NCBI RefSeq assembly: GCF_000719265.1
Contig: NZ_JOFL01000020.1
Span: forward strand, 1 to 64,000
DNA: 64,000 nucleotides
Direction of reading: 5' to 3'
Origin: Streptomyces roseoverticillatus
Lineage (GTDB): Bacteria > Actinomycetota > Actinomycetes > Streptomycetales > Streptomycetaceae
Position numbers and translations under genes: made by a program. The notes under the pieces are model-generated. The model was not told the origin of the DNA, ran no database searches, and worked only from the letters and a program-made list of their open reading frames with translations. Of the stretch, positions 1 through 8,188 are shown one piece after another (position 1 is the first letter of the stretch; each line of letters starts with the position of its first letter).

Positions 1-1065
1 GGGCTCGAAGACAGCCCAGGTCGAGGACTGACGGATGGAATCCGACAGGAACGACACCAGACGACGCACATTGAGATAACGCCAGTCACGACTACTGGAC
101 CGCGTACGAGCACCCCACACCAGCAGACCCCGGCCGGGGAAGACCCGCAGGCAGTTGACGCCCCTGTCGTTCAGTTCGCCGTTCTGGTCGTCGCTCAGCA
201 GGACGGGGAGGTCGAGCACGCCACGCAGGTTCTGGTTGGCCGGGGCCTTGAAGACGCCGCGCTCGGCATCCGTACGGGCCCACACACCGGCCAGATGGCC
301 GGACGGCGGCACCGTGCGCGGAACACCGTCCACACCGGGCACCTTCACCCAGGGGTAGTACAGGGCCGTGAACGCGGCGTCGTCCGAGTCCGACGAGTCG
401 CCGACGAACGCCTTGAGTGGCTCCACGAGCAGCTTGGGCGGCGCGTCGACCACCGCCAGACGGTTGCGCTGGGCGGTGCAGTGGGCGACGACCTTGCCGA
501 TGAGCGACTTTCCGTTCGGCAGATTCGGGTCCGGCGGCTCCTTGGTGTCGGTGGCCGCGACGGTCATGTCCCAGAGACTGGGCACGGCGACCATGGTCAC
601 TTCCGGCACCGTCTCCAGGCCGCCGAGTCCCGTGCGGGCCTCCGCGTCTCCGCCGAGGCCGGACTCCGCCACGGGCGCGTCCGGATTCAGGAAACCGACG
701 ACATAACAGGACGTGCCGCCATTGGCGAAGAACCCGTAGACCGCCTCCGCGAGGATGAAGCATCGCTGGAGTACCTGGATCCTCTTGAGGTCCCCGGCCG
801 CCTGCGTTTCCTTCTTCAGGAGAGCCGCCAGCTCCTTCCCCAGCGCTGCAATGCTGTAGCGGTCGGCGAACTCCTGCCAGCCGCGGATCGGCTGGGGGAT
901 CTTGCGTTCGTCCGGTGTGAACGGAGGGGTCCCCGTCTCAGTGGGCGTGTCGGTCGGTGTGGTGGTGTATCCGAGGAAGGCCGGGGTGGAGGTGCCCACT
1001 CCGACGATCATGCGTACGCCGCTGGACTTCTCCGTGACGTAGACACCCGGAGGCTTCGTCGTCAT
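1..1065 (-). CDS. Contractile injection system / phage tail sheath protein (C-terminus beyond window)
   Basis: The open frame runs to the left edge and gives 355 residues with no stop, so the C-terminal part is missing. The N-terminus reads MTTKPPGVYVTEKSSGVRMI, the typical start of tail sheath proteins. TSTPAFLGY follows, then AVYGFFANGGTSCYV, TALYYPWV near residue 240, and at the edge SSTWAVFEP, which precedes the conserved sheath C-domain. Sheath subunits form the contractile outer tube that drives the inner tube into a target. The ATG at 1063-1065 is preceded by GAGAGGGGA. It lies downstream of the tube gene and the broken second sheath gene on the same strand, so this is the edge of a tail-like locus (extracellular contractile injection system, known in Streptomyces) that continues to the left. 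A prophage tail cannot be excluded from this fragment. Confidence 0.88.
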   Translation of the reverse strand, partial: MTTKPPGVYVTEKSSGVRMIVGVGTSTPAFLGYTTTPTDTPTETGTPPFTPDERKIPQPIRGWQEFADRYSIAALGKELAALLKKETQAAGDLKRIQVLQRCFILAEAVYGFFANGGTSCYVVGFLNPDAPVAESGLGGDAEARTGLGGLETVPEVTMVAVPSLWDMTVAATDTKEPPDPNLPNGKSLIGKVVAHCTAQRNRLAVVDAPPKLLVEPLKAFVGDSSDSDDAAFTALYYPWVKVPGVDGVPRTVPPSGHLAGVWARTDAERGVFKAPANQNLRGVLDLPVLLSDDQNGELNDRGVNCLRVFPGRGLLVWGARTRSSSRDWRYLNVRRLVSFLSDSIRQSSTWAVFEP

Positions 1066-1101
1066 CGCTGTCGATCCCCTCTCGGCTGTTTCGGATCCGG
1101 G

Positions 1102-1542
1102 CTATTCGACGGTGATGTCCTCGTAGGTGATCGTCACTTGTTCCGTCGCGTGCCCGGAGTTGGCCGCACCGAGCTGGGGGCCTTCCCAGCGGGATGCCCA
1201 GGCGTTGGAGAGGTGGATGCGGCGGACGGTCTGCTTCTGTGCGTCCTTCAGGGCGATGGTGATGTTCTGCCGGGCGCTGTCGAGGTCGGCGTTGACCAAG
1301 GTGGCCTTGATCCAGTCGGTGAACGCGGTGCTCTTGTCCATGCCCCGGGTGATCGTGATCTCACCGGTCTTGCGCGCACCCGGCTGTTTGCGCACGATCA
1401 ACTCGCCTGTCGCGGACACCTGCCGGACTTCGACGACGTCCTGTTCCAGGGTCAGTCCGGACACGTCCTGGACCGTCTCGACCTGGAACTTGCCCAGTTC
1501 GATGGCGAAGGTGCTGCTGCTGAAGGTGTCACCGGTCAACAC
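1102..1542 (-). CDS. Tail tube protein (T4 gp19 / Hcp-like)
   Basis: 146 residues, the usual size for tail tube proteins of contractile systems. The start (MLTGDTFSSSTFAIELGKF), central KTGEITITRGMDKSTAFTDW and the end (ATEQVTITYEDITVE) match the gp19-type tube family found in extracellular injection systems. The protein should polymerise as stacked hexameric rings inside the sheath. It sits 36 bp upstream of the intact sheath gene and 26 bp downstream of the broken sheath copy, all on the minus strand, consistent with one operon. No defect is visible. Confidence 0.88.
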   Translation of the reverse strand: MLTGDTFSSSTFAIELGKFQVETVQDVSGLTLEQDVVEVRQVSATGELIVRKQPGARKTGEITITRGMDKSTAFTDWIKATLVNADLDSARQNITIALKDAQKQTVRRIHLSNAWASRWEGPQLGAANSGHATEQVTITYEDITVE

Positions 1543-1568
1543 GTGCGTTGCCTCCTGGATTCCGGGCG

Positions 1569-2721
1569 TCAGCTGTCGGCGCCGGGCTGGCCGGCGATCT
1601 GGGTGATGGTGAAGTGGACGAACTCGGCGGGACGCACCGGCGCGACACCGATGTCGCAGATCACCTGACCGGCGTCGATCGTCGACGAGGTGTTGTTCGT
1701 ACGGTCACAGATCACATAGAAAGCCTCGTCGGGCGTACGACCGAGCAGCGCACCCGCGCGGGATGCCGTCCACGCCGGGCACGTTGACCCAGGGGTAGTA
1801 CAGCGCTGTGAACGCCGCGTCGTCTCCGTCCGGGCCCGCCAGTTTCTCGAGGAATTGCGGCACACCGGCTGGTGCGGTGCCGGGCGGTGGTTCGAGGAGG
1901 GCGAGCCGGTTGCGCATGGTCACGCAGTGGCCGACCACCTTGCCCATGATGGCGGCGGCGGTCTCCGGCGTCATGTCCTCGCGCCATACGTCCGGGACGG
2001 CGACCATGGTCACGTCCGGTACCGTCTTGAGTCCGGCCAGGCCGGTGCGTTGGTCGGCGTTGCCGTCGACTTCGCCTGCGAGGGGCTTGTCGGGGTCGAG
2101 CCGGAGGACGTAGCAGGATGTTCCTCCGTTGGCGAAGAAACCGTAGACCGCTTCGGGCAGCTGGATCTTTCCGGACTGCTCGAAGTATCCGGCGAGGACA
2201 GTCAGCTCGCCCTCACGCCGCTTGAGGCTCGCCAGTTCGTTCCCGGCCGCGATCCAGAGCCCGTACGGCCCGGCAAGCTCTTCTGCTTCCGTGACCTTCT
2301 CCGCCGCGGCTTCGGCCGCTTGCCTCTCCTCCCCGCTGACGGCATCGCCGGCCCAGTCGGCGGCCTGTACCCGGGCGAGGACGGTGATTTCTTCCTGGGT
2401 GAGGACGGGGGTATCACCCGTGGTGGCCTTCTCCTCGAGGTCCGCTTCCAGGCGCTCGAGCTCCGCAGTGCCCTCGGCGACGGCCCCGGACAGCCTGTCC
2501 AGCTCCCGCCCCAACTCCTCCGCCCCCATCGGGGAGCGGAAGTGGAACGTGTCCACGAACTCGGACCAGCTGTTGATCCGTACCGGCGGCGTGGGCGTCT
2601 GTGGGCCGCGCACGGTGTAGCCGAGGAATGCGGGGGTGGACGTCCCCACCCCGACGATGGTCCGAACTCCGCTTGAACGCTCCTTGATGAACACTCCGGG
2701 TGCCAACGGACCTGAAACCAT
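1569..2721 (-). pseudogene. Second tail sheath gene, internally deleted and frameshifted
   Basis: From ATG 2719-2721 (preceded by GAGAGGGGC) the frame encodes a good sheath N-terminus: PGVFIKERSSGVRTIVGVG, TSTPAFLGY, AVYGFFANGGTSCYVLRLD and TALYYPWVNVPGVDGIPR. At about 1755-1765 the next sequence that makes sense is in another frame: GALLGRTPDEAFYVICD and PVRPAEFVHFTITQI, the far C-terminus of sheath proteins. About 150-180 residues present in the neighbouring intact sheath (the block from the GVPRT region past SSTWAVFEP) are absent and the reading frame changes at the junction. The gene therefore cannot make a full sheath. A collapsed assembly across two similar sheath genes is the main alternative. 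Confidence 0.78.
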
Positions 2722-3071
2722 GCCCGGTTTGCCCCTCTCATCGGGAATGCGACCCTTCAGCCAACCACTCCCGCGGGGTACGCGCATGCAAACGGAGGAA
2801 GCTACGACAGATGACGTAGCGGAATCACCCTCGCACCCCGCCGAGGAAGACCTCCGCTTCCGGCCGCCACCTGCCTCGATATCGTTCCCGGACCCGAGAG
2901 CCGACAGAAACTTATGCCTCGTCAGTACAGTCAGCATTTGATCAGTATCAGTACCGCCGGAGTCCGTCCGAGGCCGCTGGAGACCGCCAAGACCGATTGC
3001 TTGTCCACCACCGACGACCTGCGAAAACCGCAGTCATCGGCCCCGTTCTCGCAACTTCCGAGGAGACCCGC
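2722..3071. other. Intergenic region between the sheath operon and dhaK
   Basis: About 350 bp separate the divergent sheath and dhaK starts. I see no credible coding frame. The region must hold the promoters for both directions, but I cannot point to a clear -35/-10 pair. The dhaK ribosome-binding site (GAGGAG, near 3059) is at its right end. Confidence 0.5.
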
Positions 3072-4064
3072 ATGAAAATGTTGATCAACGTTCCCGAGTC
3101 CGTCGTCCCCGATGCCCTGCGCGGGATGGCCGCGGCGCATCCGGAGCTCAATGTCGATGTGGAGCACCGCGTCGTCGTGCGGCGGGACGCGCCGGTGGCC
3201 GGGAAGGTGGGGCTCGTGTCCGGGGGCGGGTCGGGGCACGAGCCGTTGCACGGGGGGTTCGTGGGGTACGGGATGCTCGACGCCGCGTGTCCCGGCGAGG
3301 TGTTCACCTCTCCCGTGCCGGATCAGATGGTGCGAGCCGCGGCCGCCGTGGACAGCGGCAAGGGCGTGCTGTTCGTCGTGAAGAACTACACGGGTGACGT
3401 CCTCAACTTCAACATGGCCGCGGAGCTCGCCGAGGACGAGGGCGTCCAGGTGGCCAGCGTGCTGGTCAACGACGACGTCGCGGTGACCGACAGCACCTTC
3501 ACGGCGGGCCGGCGCGGCACCGGTGCCACGCTGTTCGTGGAGAAGATCGCGGGTGCGGCGGCCGAGGAGGGGGCGCCGCTGGAGCGGGTGGAGGCGCTCG
3601 CGCGCCGGGTGAACGAGGCGTCGCGGAGCTTCGGCGTGGCGCTCGCCGCGTGCACCACGCCCGCCAAGGGCAGCCCGACGTTCGACCTGCCCGCCGGGGA
3701 GCTGGAGCTGGGCGTGGGCATCCACGGGGAGCCGGGCCGGGAGCGGCGGGCGATGATGACGTCCGGCGAGATCGCGGACTTCGCCGTGGACGCGGTCCTG
3801 GCGGACCTGCGGCCGGGCGGGCCGGTGCTGCTGCTGGTCAACGGCGCGGGCGGGACGCCGTTGCTGGAGCTGTACGGGTTCACGGCCGAGGTGCACCGGG
3901 TGCTGCGCGAGCGGGGCGTGCCGGTCGCGCGGACGCTCGTGGGCAATTACGTGACCTCCCTCGACATGGCGGGCGCCTCGGTGACCCTGTGCGGGGCGGA
4001 CGAGGAGATCCTGCGGCTGTGGGACGCTCCGGTGCAGACGCCGGGCCTGCGCTGGGGCCGTTGA
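3072..4064 (+). CDS. dhaK: Dihydroxyacetone kinase subunit DhaK (orphan)
   Basis: 330 residues, the normal DhaK length, starting at ATG 3072 with GAGGAG about 8 bp upstream; the open frame upstream of it is not coding. DhaK binds dihydroxyacetone covalently as a hemiaminal through a histidine, here in LGVGIHGEPG. SGGGSGHEPLHGGFVGYGML near the N-terminus and VKNYTGDVLNF are family signatures. Usually dhaK is followed by dhaL (ADP-binding) and a phosphotransferase subunit dhaM. Here the next gene is convergent and unrelated, so the partners must be encoded elsewhere or the gene has another role. It is complete and shows no sign of decay. Confidence 0.93.
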   Translation: MKMLINVPESVVPDALRGMAAAHPELNVDVEHRVVVRRDAPVAGKVGLVSGGGSGHEPLHGGFVGYGMLDAACPGEVFTSPVPDQMVRAAAAVDSGKGVLFVVKNYTGDVLNFNMAAELAEDEGVQVASVLVNDDVAVTDSTFTAGRRGTGATLFVEKIAGAAAEEGAPLERVEALARRVNEASRSFGVALAACTTPAKGSPTFDLPAGELELGVGIHGEPGRERRAMMTSGEIADFAVDAVLADLRPGGPVLLLVNGAGGTPLLELYGFTAEVHRVLRERGVPVARTLVGNYVTSLDMAGASVTLCGADEEILRLWDAPVQTPGLRWGR

Positions 4065-4083
4065 CCGCCTCGGGCCAGCCCCC

Positions 4084-6162
4084 TTACGGGCGGCTCACCG
4101 TCCCCAGCCACAGCGTGTCGCGCGCCCGGGTCATGGCGACGAAGAGCTGACTGCGGTGGAGTTCGCGGCGCTCGCGGGCGACGCCGTCGTCGGTGCCGTC
4201 GCCCTGTCCGGCCGCGGCCGGGGCGTCGTGGTCGGGCAGGTGTACGTGCTTGAACTCCAGCCCCTTGGCCCGGTGGTAGCTGCCGAGCTTCACGCCGGGC
4301 ACCGGGCGGCCGTCGTACTGCTCCAGGGTGATCGCGGGTATGCCGGCACGGGTGAGCAGTCTCCGGTAGCGTTCCCGCTCCGTGCCGGTGCGGCAAAGCA
4401 CCGCCGTGTCGGGCCACGCGCCGGGGCCCAGGGCGTGCAGGGCGGCGAGGAGGGCCGCGTCGTGCTCGGCGAGGGTCGCCGCGGCGACCTTGGTGACGCG
4501 GCCGTCGCCGCAGGTGAGGTCGACGTCGCGGCGCCCTGCCGTGGGGGTGCCGTCGATGTCGTCGAAGGAGTCCTGGGCGACCACGGCGAGGGCGGCCTCC
4601 AGGACGGCCTTGGCGTTGCGGTAGTTCGTGCGCAGCACCTGCCCGCGGTCGCCGCGCACGTCGACGCCCGCGTCGGAGAGCCGGAAGCCGCCCGGGTAGA
4701 CGGTCTGCTGGCCGTCCCCGACGAGCAGCAGGCCGTTGTCCGCGTCGCCGACGAGGGCGTGCAGCAGGCGGACGCCGACGAGGGTGAGGTCCTGCACCTC
4801 GTCGACGACGACCGAGGTGTACGGGCTGCTGCCGGGGTGGGCGAGGGCCTCGTCGAGCGCGAGGGCGAGGATGTCGTTGAAGTCGTGCACGCCCTTCGCG
4901 GCGAGGTTGCGCTCATACTCCTCGTACAGCGCCCACACCGCTTGCCGGTGCGGGCGGCGCAGGTGGGTGCGGCGGCGCACGCGGCGCAGCGTCGCGTACT
5001 CCTCGAAGTCCGTGATGCCCCGGCCCTTGACGACGTAGTCGATCTCCTCGCGCCAGTAGCCGGGGGCCGGGTCGAGGGCGGCGAGCACCGTGTCGCGGCC
5101 GTGGTGGGTCCAGGCCCGGCTGAAGGCGTCCTCCGCTTTGCCGCCGTCGAGCCGGCTCGCGATGCCCCGGCCGCGGAGGAACTGCCCGGCCCACGCGTGC
5201 AGGCTGCTGAACTCGACCCGGTCGGCGACGGCCGGGGCCATGGTCTTCAGGAACGTGCCCTGCACGCGGGGCAGGTTGTTGGCGAAGGTGACGTAGAGGA
5301 TCCGCCCCGAGGTGCGCTGGGCGAGGTGGGCGGCGCGGTGCAGGGCCACGACCGTCTTGCCGGTGCCCGCGGGGCCGCTGACGCGGGCCGGGCCGGACCA
5401 GTTGCGGCGGACGAGGGCGAGCTGGCCGGGGTGGAGGAACGTCATCCACTGCTCGATCGGGGCGCTGCGGGCGGCTTCCAGGGCCGCGTTCCGGATGCCC
5501 TCGGCGTCGAAGAGCGCGTCGTCGGGCGCGGCCGGGGCCGGGGGCTGTGCGGGTGCGGGCCGGGCGGGCGCGGCGGTGCTCTCGTAGGCGGGGAAGGCGC
5601 GTTCCAGGTGGTCGGCGACGGCCCGCACGTCGGCCGGGCGGAGGCGGGTCCGCTCGGCGACGAGGGCCGGGGTCACCTCGCGCTCCCCCAGCAGCCGTAC
5701 GGTGCCGAGCGCGGCGTTCACGGACCGGCCGGCGAAGACCATCAGCGGCTGGACGGCCACGGGTGACAGGTTCAGGGCGGTGACGGCGTTCTCGGCGGTG
5801 CGCGTCATCCGGAGCAGTTTGCCGATCTCGCCGTCGTGGGTGCGCCCGCCGGCCGTGAGGTGACCGCCGGCCGTCCCGGGGGCGTGCCGCCAGTTCTTGA
5901 CGTCGATGACGAAGACGCCGCCGGGGCCGACGAGCAGCATGTCGACGTTGGCCGCGCGGGTGCCGGGCCAGCGGCGGTCGAGGAGCAGCCGCCAGCCGCG
6001 CCGGGTGAGCACCTGGAGCTTTGCGGCGACCTGGCGTTCGCCTTCGCTCGCGGCTTCCCAGTTGCGGACTTCCCACTGGGCCGCCCTGAGCTGTTCGCGC
6101 AGTTCACGCTCGTACTGCCGGGCCTCCTGCGCCCGCTTCCACGCCGATCCCCCCGCGCCCAT
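4084..6162 (-). CDS. NERD-domain superfamily 1 DNA helicase (UvrD/Rep-like)
   Basis: 692 residues. Residues about 40-160 form a nuclease-related NERD domain (NVDMLLVGPGGVFVIDVKNW, with Asp74 and the Asp87-x-Lys89 pair). A proline/alanine-rich linker near 195-215 follows. A UvrD-type ATPase then begins, with Walker A GPAGTGKT at 263-270, a DEAD-box-like motif in VVVDEVQDLT, and the C-terminal helicase motif VAMTRARDTLWL. Such proteins are thought to act in DNA repair or defence, but no specific substrate is known to me. It is a single gene convergent with dhaK (19 bp between stops). A helicase with an active nuclease domain is an inference from the motif only. Confidence 0.85.
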   Translation of the reverse strand: MGAGGSAWKRAQEARQYERELREQLRAAQWEVRNWEAASEGERQVAAKLQVLTRRGWRLLLDRRWPGTRAANVDMLLVGPGGVFVIDVKNWRHAPGTAGGHLTAGGRTHDGEIGKLLRMTRTAENAVTALNLSPVAVQPLMVFAGRSVNAALGTVRLLGEREVTPALVAERTRLRPADVRAVADHLERAFPAYESTAAPARPAPAQPPAPAAPDDALFDAEGIRNAALEAARSAPIEQWMTFLHPGQLALVRRNWSGPARVSGPAGTGKTVVALHRAAHLAQRTSGRILYVTFANNLPRVQGTFLKTMAPAVADRVEFSSLHAWAGQFLRGRGIASRLDGGKAEDAFSRAWTHHGRDTVLAALDPAPGYWREEIDYVVKGRGITDFEEYATLRRVRRRTHLRRPHRQAVWALYEEYERNLAAKGVHDFNDILALALDEALAHPGSSPYTSVVVDEVQDLTLVGVRLLHALVGDADNGLLLVGDGQQTVYPGGFRLSDAGVDVRGDRGQVLRTNYRNAKAVLEAALAVVAQDSFDDIDGTPTAGRRDVDLTCGDGRVTKVAAATLAEHDAALLAALHALGPGAWPDTAVLCRTGTERERYRRLLTRAGIPAITLEQYDGRPVPGVKLGSYHRAKGLEFKHVHLPDHDAPAAAGQGDGTDDGVARERRELHRSQLFVAMTRARDTLWLGTVSRP

Positions 6163-6275
6163 GCGCGCCCCCCTCCGCCACCCCCGGACGTAGAGTGATG
6201 ATCATATAACTCAAAGGGATGGCGAGGGGTCGGGACGGCCCGTCTCCCCCGTCTTTCTTCCTCAACCCTCACCCT

Positions 6276-7364
6276 TTACTTGACGTTGACAGCCGCCCAC
6301 GCGGCCGCGACCGCCGCGTACTGGCCGCTGCCGGCCCCGTACAGGTCCCCCGCCGCGCGCAGGGTCGCTGCGCGCGCCGCCGCGTAGTTCGTGCGCGCGG
6401 TCATGTGGACCGTCAGGGCGCGGTACCAGATCTTCTCGGCGGCGGACAGGCCGATGCCCTTGACGGGCGTGCCGTCGTAGGTGGGGCTGTCGTAGCGGAC
6501 GCCGTTGATGTCCTTGGCGCCGCTGCCCTCGGCGAGCAGGTAGAAGAAGTGGTTTGCGGGGCCGCTGGAGTAGTGGACGTCGACGTTGCCGATGCCCGGG
6601 TACCAGTAGTCCTTGGAGGCGCCGTCCTTGGAGGGCTTGTCCATCCAGCCGCGGGCGGTGGTGCCGTTGATGTCGGTCCGCTCGCCGGTGAGATAGTCGC
6701 CGGGGTCGAGCGGGTTGCGGGCGGAGAACTCGGCGGCCGCGGCGAAGATCGTGCTGGTCGCCTCGTTGAGGCCGCCCGCCTCGCCGCTGTACTCCAGGCC
6801 CGCGGTGGCCGAGGTGACGCCGTGGGTCATCTCGTGCGCGCCGGTCTCGATGGTGACGACCGGCCGCCCGCCGCCCGCTCCGTCGCCGTACGTCATGCAG
6901 CCGCTGACGGCGTCCCAGAAGGCGTTGGCGTAGTGGTTGCCGTAGTGGACGCGGCTGCAGGACCCGCGGCCGTCGCCGTAGATGCCCTTGCGGCCGTGGG
7001 TGTTCAGGTAGTAGTCCCGGACGACGGCGGCGATGTAGTGGGCCGCGACGCCGTCGGTCTGTCTGCCGCCGTCGCACCAGTCGTTGTCGGCGTCGGTGAA
7101 GAGGCTGCCGTTGCCGGTGGTCGAGCCGTTCGCGTCGTACGTCCGGTGATGGCCGCGCTCGGCGTCGTCGAGCTCGTACCGGCCGGTGGTGGTGTTGTGC
7201 GTGGTGTCGAGGGTGACCTCGCCGACGGTGCTGCCGCCGCAGCCCTTGCCGGTGGCGGGCTCGCCGGCGGGGCGGGCGTGCGCGGGGCCGGCCTGCAGCC
7301 CGGCGAGGACGAGGACGGCGGCGGACACGGCGAGGGCGAACGGCTTCCGGGGTGTGCGAGGCAT
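6276..7364 (-). CDS. Secreted M4-family metallopeptidase lacking the propeptide
   Basis: 362 residues from ATG 7362-7364, preceded by GAAGAAGGTG; the longer frame to 7448 lacks a better site. Residues 1-30 are a signal peptide ending in AHA. The catalytic domain has the zinc site HEMTH (177-181), the third ligand Glu201 in GGLNEATS and the thermolysin-type catalytic His264 in DVHYSSGPANHFFY. The N-terminal FTP/PepSY propeptide of about 180 residues, present in the paralogue at 18942, is missing, so the enzyme either folds without it or relies on another chaperone. Four cysteines (42, 97, 136, 156) could form disulfides. It stands alone between the helicase and the response regulator. Confidence 0.9.
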   Translation of the reverse strand: MPRTPRKPFALAVSAAVLVLAGLQAGPAHARPAGEPATGKGCGGSTVGEVTLDTTHNTTTGRYELDDAERGHHRTYDANGSTTGNGSLFTDADNDWCDGGRQTDGVAAHYIAAVVRDYYLNTHGRKGIYGDGRGSCSRVHYGNHYANAFWDAVSGCMTYGDGAGGGRPVVTIETGAHEMTHGVTSATAGLEYSGEAGGLNEATSTIFAAAAEFSARNPLDPGDYLTGERTDINGTTARGWMDKPSKDGASKDYWYPGIGNVDVHYSSGPANHFFYLLAEGSGAKDINGVRYDSPTYDGTPVKGIGLSAAEKIWYRALTVHMTARTNYAAARAATLRAAGDLYGAGSGQYAAVAAAWAAVNVK

Positions 7365-7480
7365 GGCGGCGGCACCTTCTTCGGCTGCGGCGGCGGGCAG
7401 TCCTTGCCGTACGGACGCGGAACCGTGGGGCAGGAACGAGGGTGCCACCGGAATGGCCCGCTTGTCAGGATCCCGACAAC

Positions 7481-7520
7481 CTGCCCGTCAGGTCCCGTCA
7501 GGTCCCGTCAGGTCCCGTCC
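7481..7520. repeat. Four-copy 10-bp tandem repeat over a stop codon
   Basis: The unit GGTCCCGTCA occurs twice exactly and twice with one or two changes (CTGCCCGTCA at 7481 and GGTCCCGTCC at 7511). The last units overlap the final codons and stop of the response regulator gene (stop 7508-7510). Because 10 is not a multiple of 3, a change in copy number would shift the regulator's C-terminus. Confidence 0.8.
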
Positions 7521-8188
7521 GGCGCGTGCCGCAGGTACGCCAGCACGGCGCTCACCCGCCGGTGCAGTTGCGGTATCTCGGCGAGCCCGAGCTTGGCGAA
7601 GGTGGAGTTGACGTGCTTCTCGATGGTCGACTCGGACAGCCGCAGCGACTCCGCGATCGCGCGGTTGGTCTTGCCCTCCGCCATGTGCCGCAGGACGTCG
7701 AGCTCCCTGCGGGTGAGCCGGGACAGCGGGGCGTCGGCGGCGCGGGCGTGGCTGCCCATCAGCACCTCCACGATGCGCGGGTCGACGACGGAGCGGCCGG
7801 CGGCCACCTCGCGCAGGGCGCGCAGCAGTTCGTCGACCTCGCCGATGCGCTCCTTGAGGAGGTAGGCGAGGCCGTCGGTGCCGCGCCGGAAGAGGTCGAA
7901 GGCGTAGTTCTCGTTGGCGTGCTGCGAGAGCACGACGACGCCGATGCCGGGGTGGCCGGCGCGGATGGCGTGGGCGGCCGCGATGCCCTCGGTGTGGTGG
8001 CCGGGCGGCATGCGGATGTCGGCGATGACGACGTCGGGGCGGAGCCGGCCGACGGCGTCGAGGAGCTCGCCGGCCGTCCCGACCGCCGCGACGACGTCGG
8101 CCTGGCCGGTGTCCTCCAGCAGCCGGCGGGTGCCCTCGCGGACCAGGTAGTGGTCCTCGGCGATGACGACGCGCAGGGGGTCAGGCAC
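7508..8188 (-). CDS. NarL/FixJ-family response regulator
   Basis: 226 residues. The receiver domain (1-120) has the acidic pair Glu11-Asp12, the phosphoacceptor Asp57 in VVIADIRMP and a switch lysine in the LLKERIGE region. The LuxR helix-turn-helix is at about 155-215 (LSRLTRRELDVLRHMAEGKT, then NRAIAESLRLSESTIEKHV). It overlaps the upstream histidine kinase gene by 8 bp (ATG at 8186-8188, kinase stop at 8181), so the pair is translationally coupled and should work as one two-component system. The target genes are not evident; the nearest are the M4 protease and, divergently, the lanthipeptide locus. Confidence 0.93.
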   Translation of the reverse strand: MPDPLRVVIAEDHYLVREGTRRLLEDTGQADVVAAVGTAGELLDAVGRLRPDVVIADIRMPPGHHTEGIAAAHAIRAGHPGIGVVVLSQHANENYAFDLFRRGTDGLAYLLKERIGEVDELLRALREVAAGRSVVDPRIVEVLMGSHARAADAPLSRLTRRELDVLRHMAEGKTNRAIAESLRLSESTIEKHVNSTFAKLGLAEIPQLHRRVSAVLAYLRHAPDGT

